This document shows, piece by piece, positions 1-6,288 of a stretch of 9,244 nt of DNA (positions are counted from its first letter, which is position 1; each line of letters begins with the position of its first letter). This DNA is from CAZRGV01 sp964599655. Lineage in GTDB: Bacteria; Planctomycetota; Planctomycetia; Isosphaerales; Isosphaeraceae. Made by a program: the position numbers and the translations under genes. The stretch is from assembly GCA_964599655.1 (NCBI GenBank), contig CAZRGV010000196.1, forward strand, positions 1 through 9,244. The letters are read 5' to 3'. Below the pieces are notes generated by a model, which made no database searches, was not told the origin of the DNA, and saw nothing but the letters and a program-made list of their open reading frames with translations.

Positions 1-415
1 GGTCTCGCAGGGCCGACGCCAGCGCGGGGCTCGCCCCCGAGGTCGAGACGGTCAGGGTCAACGGCCCCTCTCGCCAGACGGCCGGCAAAGTCACGTCCCC
101 CAGCTCCGGCTCGCTCGCCGTGTTGACCCAGACGCCCGCCGTTCTGGCGTCGGCCACGACCTGGCGGTTGACCTCGGGTGAGGCCGCCGCGACGGCCAGG
201 ACCACGCCTTCCAGATGCGAGGGCCGGTACGCCTCGGCTCGCACCTCCAGGCCCGACGGCCAGGCCCCCTCGAACGTCTTCGCCGCCGGATCGACGCCGA
301 TCACCCGCGCCCCCGCCGCCACCAGCCCCGACGCCTTCCGACGCCCCACCCACCCCAGGCCCACCACCAGCACCGTCCGCCCCGTCAGGTCGATCTCGAT
401 GGGGTACGAAGGCAT
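1..415 (-). CDS. Precorrin-2 dehydrogenase / sirohydrochlorin ferrochelatase (siroheme synthase N-terminal type), 3' end outside window
   Basis: Enzymes of this family (CysG N-terminal domain, Met8p, SirC) oxidise precorrin-2 to sirohydrochlorin with NAD+, and some also insert Fe2+ to give siroheme; they are cytoplasmic. The visible 138 residues start MPSYPIEIDLTGRTVLVVG and carry the Rossmann nucleotide-binding loop GLGWVGRRK (residues 19-27). An AAASPEVNRQV stretch follows (76-86), then VNTASEPELGDVTLPAV (97-113) and GPLTLTVSTSGASPALA (117-133), the family's usual order. The ATG at 415 is chosen because AGGA lies 10 bases upstream; a GTG two codons earlier is possible, and an in-frame TAG just before it closes the frame. 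Oddity: where relatives have VNxxDD, this protein has Ser101-Glu102, so the proposed catalytic aspartate appears to be missing. The gene continues beyond position 1. Family assignment is secure; activity is less so. Confidence 0.87.
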   Translation of the reverse strand, partial: MPSYPIEIDLTGRTVLVVGLGWVGRRKASGLVAAGARVIGVDPAAKTFEGAWPSGLEVRAEAYRPSHLEGVVLAVAAASPEVNRQVVADARTAGVWVNTASEPELGDVTLPAVWREGPLTLTVSTSGASPALASALRD

Positions 416-465
416 GAGCACAAGATCCTAACCGCAAATGCAAAGCCTGGTTGACTAACAAATGT

Positions 466-493
466 TGTAGGCTGGGCACCGCCCGCCGATCTC
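466..493 (+). repeat. Copy of intergenic GGGC-N3-GCCC hairpin motif
   Basis: The core reads GGCTGGGCACCGCCCGCC followed by GATCTC. It aligns without gaps to 6303-6330 at 23 of 28 positions. Its self-pairing is weaker than in the other copy: only the central GGGC/GCCC stem is perfect. It looks like a decayed member of an interspersed intergenic repeat. Confidence 0.5.
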
Positions 494-518
494 GGCTTCG
501 AGGACGCAGTCGCGGTTT

Positions 519-543
519 GGTCCGGAAGGCCCCCTTCCGGGCC
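519..543 (-). terminator. Stem-loop downstream of the GNAT gene, possible terminator
   Basis: CCGGAAGG (522-529) and CCTTCCGG (533-540) pair perfectly around a CCC loop. The stem extends by one T-G wobble and two G-C pairs to 519-543, giving about 11 pairs. It starts 9 bases after the acetyltransferase stop codon on the minus strand. No T-run follows in either direction, so it may only stabilise the 3' end or act as an atypical terminator. Confidence 0.4.
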
Positions 544-551
544 ACTCGGTT

Positions 552-1358
552 TCAGAACTCGCGTTCCTCGACCGGGCCGACGGGCCAACGCAGCAGGGGC
601 TCGCTGACGGATTTGGTGAAGCCGAGCGAGCGGGCCAGGGCGATCGAGGCGGTGTTGTCGGAGGCGGCCGACCAGAGTGGGATCTTGCCTCGCTCGTGGA
701 TGATGTGCTGGATCAAGGCGCGGGCCGCGATCCGGCCCAGGCCGAGCCGGCGATAGTGGGGCATCGTGTAGACGGCGATCGCGTCGAACCGCTCGGTCTG
801 GTCGAAGATCCAGGCCATCGACGCGAAGACGGTTCGCCAAGGGCGTCGCATTGTATACGGCAGCCCGAACGCCGCGGCATGTTCGAGCAGTTCGGGGTAG
901 CTCGTCCAGGCGCGGAGGGCCCACGGAGGAGTCGTGTCCATGAAGGTCAGCAGGTCGATGCGGTCCAGTCGCCGGATCTTGATGCCGGGCGGCGGAGGGG
1001 ACGGGTCGTCGCGGGGAGGGTCGAACCAGGTTTGAACCTCAGCGCGCTCGACCTCGCCGACCGTGGCGCGGATCCAGGGCTCCCACTCGTCGGGGGCCAC
1101 CAGGGCGAATCGTCCCCCTCGGGCCGCCAGCCAGGGGATGGCCGGGCCCGGTCGGCCGACGGCGAACGCCTCGCGACAACCGTCGCCGGGCCGGATCAGG
1201 ATCGCGGTCCGCGGTCGCTGGCAGTTGTCGACCCAGACTCCTTCGCGCTGGAAGAGCAAGGCATGCCGAAGCGCGAGCAGACCGGGCCCTTCCTCCTGAG
1301 CCAGTGTCTCCAGCAGGTGCCGGCGCGCTCGCTCCGCCACCGAGACCAGATGGACCAT
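552..1358 (-). CDS. GNAT-family N-acetyltransferase
   Basis: The product is 268 residues and is predicted to transfer an acetyl group from acetyl-CoA to an unidentified amine substrate in the cytoplasm. The catalytic domain is C-terminal, about residues 125-262. It contains the acetyl-CoA pyrophosphate-binding loop RRLGLG (203-208, matching R/Q-x-x-G-x-G) after the strand FDAIAVYTMPHY. The later SDNTASIALARSLGF segment (233-247) is the usual GNAT motif B with its ending LGF. The N-terminal ~120 residues are a less conserved domain rich in Trp and Arg, as in two-part GNAT proteins of the PF12746 kind; that subgroup is a guess. The frame is open to 1445, but I start at ATG 1358 because AAGGGG lies 8 bases upstream and the preceding 29 codons look like intergenic translation. 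No neighbour reveals the substrate. The gene is divergent from the beta-propeller gene. Confidence 0.83.
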   Translation of the reverse strand: MVHLVSVAERARRHLLETLAQEEGPGLLALRHALLFQREGVWVDNCQRPRTAILIRPGDGCREAFAVGRPGPAIPWLAARGGRFALVAPDEWEPWIRATVGEVERAEVQTWFDPPRDDPSPPPPGIKIRRLDRIDLLTFMDTTPPWALRAWTSYPELLEHAAAFGLPYTMRRPWRTVFASMAWIFDQTERFDAIAVYTMPHYRRLGLGRIAARALIQHIIHERGKIPLWSAASDNTASIALARSLGFTKSVSEPLLRWPVGPVEEREF

Positions 1359-1502
1359 TGCCCACGCCCCTTGCCTTGCTCGTTTCGAGGCCCGGCGGCC
1401 GACCACTCCCGCCGATCGTCCGGCAACCGGCGAGGGCGGGACCACCCGCCTGTCCCGTCTTCATCATACGCGCAACCTCCCCGGCGGTGAATCGAACGAC
1501 CC

Positions 1503-1535
1503 GGCGCTCGGACCAAGAATTCCTCCCGGAGCGCC
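1503..1535. repeat. Inverted repeat GGCGCTC / GAGCGCC
   Basis: GGCGCTC (1503-1509) and GAGCGCC (1529-1535) are perfect 7-base complements separated by 19 bases that include GAATTC. The repeat is next to the dyad at 1538-1563 in the divergent promoter region. It could be an operator or simply a 5' leader hairpin. Confidence 0.35.
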
Positions 1536-1537
1536 CC

Positions 1538-1563
1538 CTGGCCTCGATCCGATCCGAGGCCAG
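1538..1563. promoter_or_regulatory. 9-bp perfect dyad in the divergent intergenic region (possible operator)
   Basis: CTGGCCTCG (1538-1546) and CGAGGCCAG (1555-1563) are perfect complements separated by eight bases. The centre is about 95 bases upstream of the beta-propeller start and 190 bases upstream of the acetyltransferase start. The position fits a shared operator or a 5' leader stem-loop. No regulator gene lies in the window to link it to. Confidence 0.35.
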
Positions 1564-1644
1564 CGCTGGCTCCGTCGAGGGCCGTCGGTTAGGCTGGCGA
1601 TCGAGAATTCCACCCTCCGTCGAGGCGAACCCGGAGCAGGCACC

Positions 1645-2922
1645 ATGTCGGAGCCCCAGCGTTTCGGAAGGCGCGCGTTTCTTCAGGTCGTGGGCGGCGC
1701 GGTCGGCGCCTCGGTCCTGGCCCACGGCCGGTCGAGAGCCATGCCGGGAGCGCCCCTCCCGGCGAAACGCTCCGCCGAGCTTCCCGCGACCGCCTTGACG
1801 CGAGGTCCGAAGGCCCACTTCTTCGGCTATTACGAGAAGTGCCCCTGGAGCGCCGACGGGCGTTACATCGCCGCGCACGAGATCGGCTTCTGCGACCGCC
1901 AGCCCAGGCCCGGCGAGCCGGTGACCATCGGCGGCGTCGACCGCGACCGGTTCCTCCCGCTCGACGAGACCGTCGCCTGGTCGTGGCAACAAGGGGCGAT
2001 GCTTCAGTGGCTCGGCTCGTCCCCCGACCGGACGATCATCTACAACGGTTTGGACGACGGCCGATATGTCGCCCGCATCCGCAACGTCGAGACGGGCCAG
2101 ACCCGCACCCTGCCCCGGCCGATCTACGCCGTCAGCCCCGACGGCCGGCACGCCGTCTCGCTCGACTTCGACCGGCTCAACCGGCTTCGACCCGGCTACG
2201 GCTACATGGCGATTCCCGAGCGTGACAAGGACGTCGCCGCGCCCGAGAATGCCGGCATTGACACGATCGACGTCGAATCGGGCGAGAACCGGCTGTTGAT
2301 CTCGCTGGCCTGGGCGGCGTCGAACGCCCCCGACGACCGGTTCCGCAACGCCCACCACTGGTTCAACCACCTTCAGTTCAGCCGCTCGGGCCGCCGCTTC
2401 GCGTTCCTCCACCGCTGGCGAGACCCCGAGAAAACCAACCGGTACACCCGCCTCTACACGGCCAACCTCGACGGCACCGACCGCCGCCTCGTCTGGGATC
2501 ACGACATGGTCTCGCACTACGACTGGCTGGACGACCAGACGATTCTCGCCTGGACCCAGACCCCCAGGCTCGGCCCCCACTTCTACCTCAAGGACATCCT
2601 CAGCGGCGAGAGCCGGATCATCGGCGACGGGATCCTGAACGTCGACGGCCATTGCTCGTTCTCGCCCGACCGCCGATGGATCCTGAACGACACCTATCCC
2701 GACCGCGACCGGCTCCAGCACCTGATGCTCTATCGGTTCCCCGACGGCCCGAGAATCGACCTCGGCGCGTTCCTCGAACCACCCCAGTTCGCCGGCCCGT
2801 TCCGCTGCGACCTGCACCCTCGATGGAACCGCGACGGCTCGCAGGTCTGCTTCGACTCGACCCACGAGGGCCAGATGCGACAGCTCTACGTGGTCGACGT
2901 CTCGTCGATCACCAAGCCCTGA
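1645..2922 (+). CDS. Tat-exported TolB/WD40-like beta-propeller protein, function unknown
   Basis: The 425-residue product begins with a twin-arginine signal: GRRAFLQ (residues 8-14), then the hydrophobic stretch VVGGAVGASVLA (15-26). It should therefore be exported already folded. The mature part shows repeated blade signatures of a TolB-like propeller: YAVSPDGRHAV (161-171), LQFSRSGRRFAF (243-254), CSFSPDRRWIL (337-347) and HPRWNRDGSQVCFDS (391-405). The opening block HFFGYYEKCPW (58-68) and the closing FRCDLHPRW recall a widespread uncharacterised family that I associate from memory with polysaccharide-related loci. Oligogalacturonate-lyase-like propellers are a more distant comparison. 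No catalytic site can be assigned. The ATG at 1645 is supported by GGAG 8 bases upstream. The gene stands alone, ends at a candidate terminator, and has no cognate pathway genes beside it. Confidence 0.85.
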   Translation: MSEPQRFGRRAFLQVVGGAVGASVLAHGRSRAMPGAPLPAKRSAELPATALTRGPKAHFFGYYEKCPWSADGRYIAAHEIGFCDRQPRPGEPVTIGGVDRDRFLPLDETVAWSWQQGAMLQWLGSSPDRTIIYNGLDDGRYVARIRNVETGQTRTLPRPIYAVSPDGRHAVSLDFDRLNRLRPGYGYMAIPERDKDVAAPENAGIDTIDVESGENRLLISLAWAASNAPDDRFRNAHHWFNHLQFSRSGRRFAFLHRWRDPEKTNRYTRLYTANLDGTDRRLVWDHDMVSHYDWLDDQTILAWTQTPRLGPHFYLKDILSGESRIIGDGILNVDGHCSFSPDRRWILNDTYPDRDRLQHLMLYRFPDGPRIDLGAFLEPPQFAGPFRCDLHPRWNRDGSQVCFDSTHEGQMRQLYVVDVSSITKP

Positions 2923-2927
2923 CGCGT

Positions 2928-2977
2928 CTTGTCGATTCGCACGCTTGCTTCACCCCGTGTCGGATCGAGTCGACAAG
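2928..2977 (+). terminator. Candidate intrinsic terminator of the beta-propeller gene
   Basis: CTTGTCGATTCG (2928-2939) pairs with CGAGTCGACAAG (2966-2977): 11 Watson-Crick pairs plus one T-G wobble. It begins 6 bases after the stop codon and is followed by GGTTTTG. The 26-base loop is long but has an inner CACG/CGTG stem. The T-run has only four bases, so termination efficiency is uncertain. Confidence 0.5.
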
Positions 2978-3110
2978 GGTTTTGCAACAATGCGAAACCA
3001 AATACGACAGGGGTCCGTTTTGTCAAATCGAGCGTGGTTCCGGTCGGCGAGGCCAGGGCCGACGCGGCCCGGCGCCATCGGCGGGGCGGCTGGGACGGTC
3101 CTCTCGACGA

Positions 3111-3134
3111 TGCGTTTCCACCCTTTGGAACGCA
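3111..3134. repeat. Short stem-loop
   Basis: TGCGTT (3111-3116) plus CCA (3118-3120) pair with TGG plus AACGCA (3126-3134), leaving one bulged T and a five-base loop. Its right arm overlaps the -35-like element of the promoter-like sequence at 3125-3153. No T-run follows. Confidence 0.35.
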
Positions 3135-3153
3135 CGTTCGACCAATCTAGAAT
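3125..3153 (+). promoter_or_regulatory. Sigma-70-like promoter sequence without a downstream gene on its strand
   Basis: TTGGAA (3125-3130) and TAGAAT (3148-3153) are separated by exactly 17 bases, matching the TTGACA/TATAAT consensus at 4 and 5 of 6 positions. The surrounding sequence is AT-rich for this genome. A transcript would start near 3160, enter the stem-loop at 3184-3210 and run antisense into the 3' end of the amidase gene. Planctomycete promoters are poorly defined, so this is suggestive only. Confidence 0.3.
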
Positions 3154-3183
3154 TCATGTAAACATACAACCGATGACAAGGGA

Positions 3184-3210
3184 ATCCCCCGGTCGGAACG
3201 AACGGGGGAT
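3184..3210. terminator. Stem-loop downstream of the amidase gene, possible terminator
   Basis: ATCCCCCG (3184-3191) and CGGGGGAT (3203-3210) pair perfectly around an 11-base loop. It lies 70 bases beyond the amidase stop codon. Read on the minus strand it is followed by TCCCTTGTC, only a weak T-rich tail. It could serve the amidase transcript or be the structured core of a rightward transcript from the promoter-like sequence at 3125-3153. Confidence 0.35.
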
Positions 3211-3280
3211 GGGCGGCGGGGCGAACGAACGGCGAGCGGATCAGGCTGCGACCGGCCAGGACGGCCAGCGCGCCTCGTCG

Positions 3281-4357
3281 TTATCGGGCGGTTCGCTTCG
3301 AGTCGTCCAAAAGCGCCCGGGCCCCGTCGATCACGCGGTCCCACTGGAAGGCGGGGCCGGGGTCGACCTTGTTGGTCTGGACGTGGTAGTGGCCGAGAAG
3401 CCCCTGGTAGTGTTCGAGGGCGTCGTCGGGCAGCTTATGGGGGATCAGGGCGCCCGAGGCGTCTCGGGGGTAATCGACCTTGATCTTGGGGAAGATCGTC
3501 GCGAGGGTGGCGGTCAGGCGGATCAGGGCGTCGTACTGTTCGGGCGTCAGGTCGTACTGGCGGAGCGACTGGCCCTGGATGGTGCCGACGATTGGCTCGT
3601 TGCGGATGGGGCGGAGGCTGGCGCTTGGGTTCTTGAAGCCGGCCTGGTCGTTGCCGCCGGGAACGTTGAGGCGGATCTGGCCGGAGTCGTCGGCGCGGTA
3701 CCAGTCCTTGAGCGGGTTGTCGCCGTTGACCGGAAAGGCCCCGATGTTGGCGATCTCGATGCCGATGGATCGGCTGTTGGCGATGGTCGCGTGCCAGGCC
3801 GACTCTTTCAGGTCCATCGTCTGGTAGAGCGTGCCGTCGAGGTCGAGCATGAACTGGACGCTCAGGCCGCGCTTGTCGTGGAGGATCTCGAAGCAGGTGC
3901 GGCTGGTGCCTCGGGCGTCGAAGTGGATGACGAACTGGTCGACGACCTCCTGGAGCAAGGGAAGGTCCCAGCCTCCGCCTCGAACGCGCTCGATCTGATC
4001 GGGGGTGAGGCCGCGCCGTCGGAGTCCGAACCGGGTGGGCGAGCGGAGCCCGGCGGCCTTCGACGCCTCCCAGCCCGCCTCGGGCAACGGCACGAACCGG
4101 CGCTCGACGCGATAGGCGTCGTAACCGCCCGGGTCCATCCAGAGGACCACGGGTGTCGTCGTGTGAACGAGCTGGCCGCAGACGACGATCTCATCCCCAC
4201 GGCGTTCCAGCCGCTGGCCGATCCGGGGCTCGTCGGCCCTCGCCATCGAGGAAACCAGCGGCGACGCCAGCCACCCAGGCCCGAGCACCAGCGGCAGGCC
4301 AAGGCAAACGCCCAGGGTCCGGAAGATCGTCGCGAAACGGTGATGAGGCCATGACAT
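3281..4357 (-). CDS. Exported N-acetylmuramoyl-L-alanine amidase (Amidase_2 / AmpD-like)
   Basis: The 358-residue product should cleave the bond between N-acetylmuramic acid and L-alanine in peptidoglycan or its fragments, using one zinc ion. The N-terminus has a Sec-type signal: basic start, hydrophobic core at about residues 11-31, likely cleavage after ARA (39-41). The Amidase_2 fold follows: QFVIHFDA with zinc ligand H145, WHATIANSRSIGIEIANIG with H189 and the conserved E201, then GHYHVQTNKVDPGPAFQW with ligands H323 and D332 and conserved K330. Compared with AmpD there are two insertions, roughly residues 207-267 and 293-318, so the domain is long. The ATG at 4357 is supported by AGGTGAG 8 bases upstream. 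The signal peptide places it in the periplasm or envelope, unlike cytoplasmic AmpD, so wall turnover or fragment recycling outside the membrane is likelier. No ampG or beta-lactamase neighbour is present. Confidence 0.88.
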   Translation of the reverse strand: MSWPHHRFATIFRTLGVCLGLPLVLGPGWLASPLVSSMARADEPRIGQRLERRGDEIVVCGQLVHTTTPVVLWMDPGGYDAYRVERRFVPLPEAGWEASKAAGLRSPTRFGLRRRGLTPDQIERVRGGGWDLPLLQEVVDQFVIHFDARGTSRTCFEILHDKRGLSVQFMLDLDGTLYQTMDLKESAWHATIANSRSIGIEIANIGAFPVNGDNPLKDWYRADDSGQIRLNVPGGNDQAGFKNPSASLRPIRNEPIVGTIQGQSLRQYDLTPEQYDALIRLTATLATIFPKIKVDYPRDASGALIPHKLPDDALEHYQGLLGHYHVQTNKVDPGPAFQWDRVIDGARALLDDSKRTAR

Positions 4358-4607
4358 GGAAAAATCTCACCTGGCCCGTCGAGGCCCGATTCCAGGGCGG
4401 GAACTCCCTGAGAAACGAGCCGGCGACGGAATTCGGGGCCCGTCCGGGCGGCCTTGCCCGAAACCGTGTTCCAGACTCTTGTTGAGGCTATCGGCGGAAG
4501 GCATTGGTATCGCGGCCGAGGGGTCGGCGTCAAGACGTTCGGCCCGGAAACGCCGCGGGGTCTTCGGCGATCGACCATTCCGCCATGGATTCCGCTGGAA
4601 TACGGCC

Positions 4608-4619
4608 GACCGATCGGTC
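4608..4619. promoter_or_regulatory. Perfect 12-bp palindrome GACCGATCGGTC (possible operator)
   Basis: GACCGATCGGTC is identical to its own reverse complement. It lies about 150 bases upstream of the ATPase start and 250 upstream of the amidase start. A gapless palindrome of this size can bind a dimeric regulator, but it could also arise by chance in GC-rich DNA rich in GATCG words. Confidence 0.3.
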
Positions 4620-4758
4620 AGAATTGGCGGAGCCCTCGTCGCCATCCGCCTCTCCGAACGAATCACGAGTCCGCAACGTCGAACCGGCCCGCGAGCGCGA
4701 ACGATCTCTCGAGGCCCGGATTCCTGAGCGAGTTCCGTCGAGTCGAGCGAGCCATCCT

Positions 4759-4763
4759 GGAGG
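4759..4763 (+). promoter_or_regulatory. Ribosome binding site fixing the GTG start of the GspE-type ATPase
   Basis: GGAGG sits 8 bases before GTG 4772, an ideal Shine-Dalgarno distance. It decides the start, because the longest open frame begins 318 bases earlier at an ATG without a comparable site and adds a non-conserved, intergenic-looking peptide. Confidence 0.75.
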
Positions 4764-4771
4764 TCTCCGAC

Positions 4772-6274
4772 GTGGAAGCGAAGCAGCCCCCGGCGGGAGG
4801 TTCCCCCCCCAACCCCAACAAGGCCGACGAGGGCCTGGGCGCCATTCTGATTCAGAATCAGTTGCTGACCCCCGAACAGCTCGAAACGGCCAGGGCCTAC
4901 GCCAGGGACCGAAGCTGCAACCTGCGCCACGCGATTCTCGAGTTGAACCTGATCTCGGCCGAGCGGCTCAACGCGCTGGCGTTCGAGCACCTCTCGGCTC
5001 TGGCCAACGGGGGAAGTGTTTCAAAAGGCACGGACCTCGGGTCGATCGCGCCGTTGCAGCCCGACCGGGCGAAGCTCGAGCGGGATATCCGGGCCGAGCT
5101 GAAGGCCACCGCCGAAAAAGGCTCGGCTCCCGACTTGCTGGACCTGATTGTCGACCGGGCGCTGGACTGCCGTGCGACCGACATCCACTTCGACCCGATG
5201 GAAGGGCGCTACCGGCTCCGCTACCGGATCGACGGCCAGCTTCATGAGATCCTGGACCTGAGCCTGAGCCTCAGTCATGCCGTCATCAGCCGGATCAAGG
5301 TGGTGTCGAGCCTCAAGCTGGTCGAGCGACGGCACGCGCAGGACGGCCACTGGACGATCGAGCGCAACGGCCGGTCGCAAACCTTGCGGATCTCGACGCT
5401 GCCGACCGACCTGGGAGAGCGAGTCGTACTCCGGGTTCACGAGGCGCTGGCCATGGCGATGGGGTTCTCCCAGCTCGGCCTCTTGCCCGAGCAGGTGGAC
5501 CTGCTCTGCGACCTGACGACCCGGCCCTACGGGGCGATCCTGGTTGGCGGGCCGGTCGGCACGGGCAAGACCACCACCCTGTACAGCAGCCTGCGGCACG
5601 TCAACGTCCCGACGCGCAACCTGATGACGATTGAAGATCCGATCGAGTACCGAATTCCCGGCGTCAACCAGGTGAGCGTCGACCCGCACACCGGCCTGAC
5701 CTTCGCCGACGGCCTGCGGGCCATCTTGCGGCAAGACCCCGACGTCCTGATGATCGGCGAGATCCGCGACGAGGAAACCGCGAAGATCGGCATCCGGGCC
5801 GCGCTGACGGGCATCCTGGTGATGAGCACGATTCACGCCGCCAACGCCGCCAGCACCATCGCCACGCTGTTCCACTACGGCATCCCCGGCTACGTGATGG
5901 CGGGCGCCTTGCAGGGGGCGATCTCCCAGCGCCTGGTGCGCCGGATCTGCCCCTACTGCCGGATCAGCTACGAGGCCGACGAGCTGACCCTCAAGGCCCT
6001 CGACCTCGACCCGGCCGAGCACAAGGGGCGGATCCTCCACCGCGGCAAGGGGTGCAACGCCTGCTTCCAGACCGGCTACCTCGGCCGGACCGGCGTCTTC
6101 GAGATCATGCCCAACACCGACCTGATCCGCGAGCTGATCATCACCCAGACCACCCGCGAAGTCCTCGAACAGGTCGCCCGCGACGAGGGGATGAAAACCA
6201 TCAAGCAATGCGCGATCCAGAGAGTCCTGGACGGCACGACCACCGTCGAGGAACTCCACCGGATCACGATCTGA
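4772..6274 (+). CDS. GspE/PilB-family type II secretion or type IV pilus assembly ATPase
   Basis: The 500-residue product is a hexameric cytoplasmic ATPase that should power assembly of a pseudopilus or pilus. Residues ~18-76 form a short T2SSE_N/MshEN-like domain (GLGAILIQNQLLTPEQLETA). Then come TDIHFDP (136-142), the arginine-rich N2 domain and the motor domain. That domain has Walker A GPVGTGKT (260-267), Asp box TIEDPIEYRIPGVNQ (286-300), Walker B DVLMIGEIRD (324-333) and the His box GILVMSTIH (347-355). The zinc motif is CPYC (393-396) with CNAC (428-431), and GYLGRTGVFEIM follows. The four cysteines favour GspE/PilB over the retraction ATPase PilT. Oddities: the first His-box histidine is Ile348, and HTNDA is HAANA. 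No gspD, gspF, pilC or pseudopilin gene is adjacent, so its machine is encoded elsewhere or outside the window; GspE versus PilB cannot be settled. Confidence 0.93.
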   Translation: MEAKQPPAGGSPPNPNKADEGLGAILIQNQLLTPEQLETARAYARDRSCNLRHAILELNLISAERLNALAFEHLSALANGGSVSKGTDLGSIAPLQPDRAKLERDIRAELKATAEKGSAPDLLDLIVDRALDCRATDIHFDPMEGRYRLRYRIDGQLHEILDLSLSLSHAVISRIKVVSSLKLVERRHAQDGHWTIERNGRSQTLRISTLPTDLGERVVLRVHEALAMAMGFSQLGLLPEQVDLLCDLTTRPYGAILVGGPVGTGKTTTLYSSLRHVNVPTRNLMTIEDPIEYRIPGVNQVSVDPHTGLTFADGLRAILRQDPDVLMIGEIRDEETAKIGIRAALTGILVMSTIHAANAASTIATLFHYGIPGYVMAGALQGAISQRLVRRICPYCRISYEADELTLKALDLDPAEHKGRILHRGKGCNACFQTGYLGRTGVFEIMPNTDLIRELIITQTTREVLEQVARDEGMKTIKQCAIQRVLDGTTTVEELHRITI

Positions 6275-6288
6275 GACGGAATCGCTCG

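Larger units (their letters stand above)
416..551. other. Intergenic gap with a GC-rich hairpin-motif copy and a stem-loop
   Basis: No coding frame is supported here. The gap separates two minus-strand genes. It holds a motif at 466-493 that matches 23 of 28 bases of the motif at 6303-6330, and a stem-loop at 519-543. Positions 421-469 are somewhat richer in A and T and would be the natural place for a promoter of the siroheme gene, but I see no convincing -35/-10 pair. Confidence 0.6.
1359..1644. other. Divergent intergenic region with two adjacent dyads
   Basis: This 286-base stretch separates the starts of two divergent genes, so it should hold both promoters. No coding frame is supported. 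I see two inverted repeats (1503-1535 and 1538-1563) but no clear sigma-70-type promoter on either strand. Confidence 0.5.
2923..3280. other. Non-coding gap between convergent genes
   Basis: This 358-base stretch lies between the 3' ends of the propeller gene (plus) and the amidase gene (minus). No coding frame with a ribosome binding site is supported. It holds a terminator-like hairpin just after the propeller gene, a promoter-like pair at 3125-3153 pointing right, and stem-loops at 3111-3134 and 3184-3210. Positions 3135-3175 are distinctly richer in A and T than their surroundings. Confidence 0.55.
4358..4771. other. Divergent intergenic region between amidase and GspE-type ATPase genes
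   Basis: This 414-base gap should hold promoters for both flanking genes. A frame in register with the ATPase stays open from 4454, but its translation to 4771 is Arg/Pro/Ser-rich and resembles no secretion ATPase, so I treat it as untranslated. I see a perfect 12-base palindrome at 4608-4619 and no convincing -35/-10 pair. Confidence 0.55.

Noticed and set aside
1359..1445. 29-codon N-terminal extension of the acetyltransferase
   Set aside because: The extension is Arg/Ala-rich without a good upstream ribosome site, whereas ATG 1358 has AAGGGG at 8 bases.
1039..2865. 608-codon open frame on the minus strand
   Set aside because: It is antisense to the beta-propeller gene, with low-complexity Val/Ala/Gly/Asp-rich translation typical of the mirror frame of GC-rich genes, and has no recognisable domain.
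2945..4354. 469-codon open frame on the plus strand
   Set aside because: It is antisense to the zinc amidase, whose motifs are complete. The translation is Val/Asp/Gly-rich without family features.
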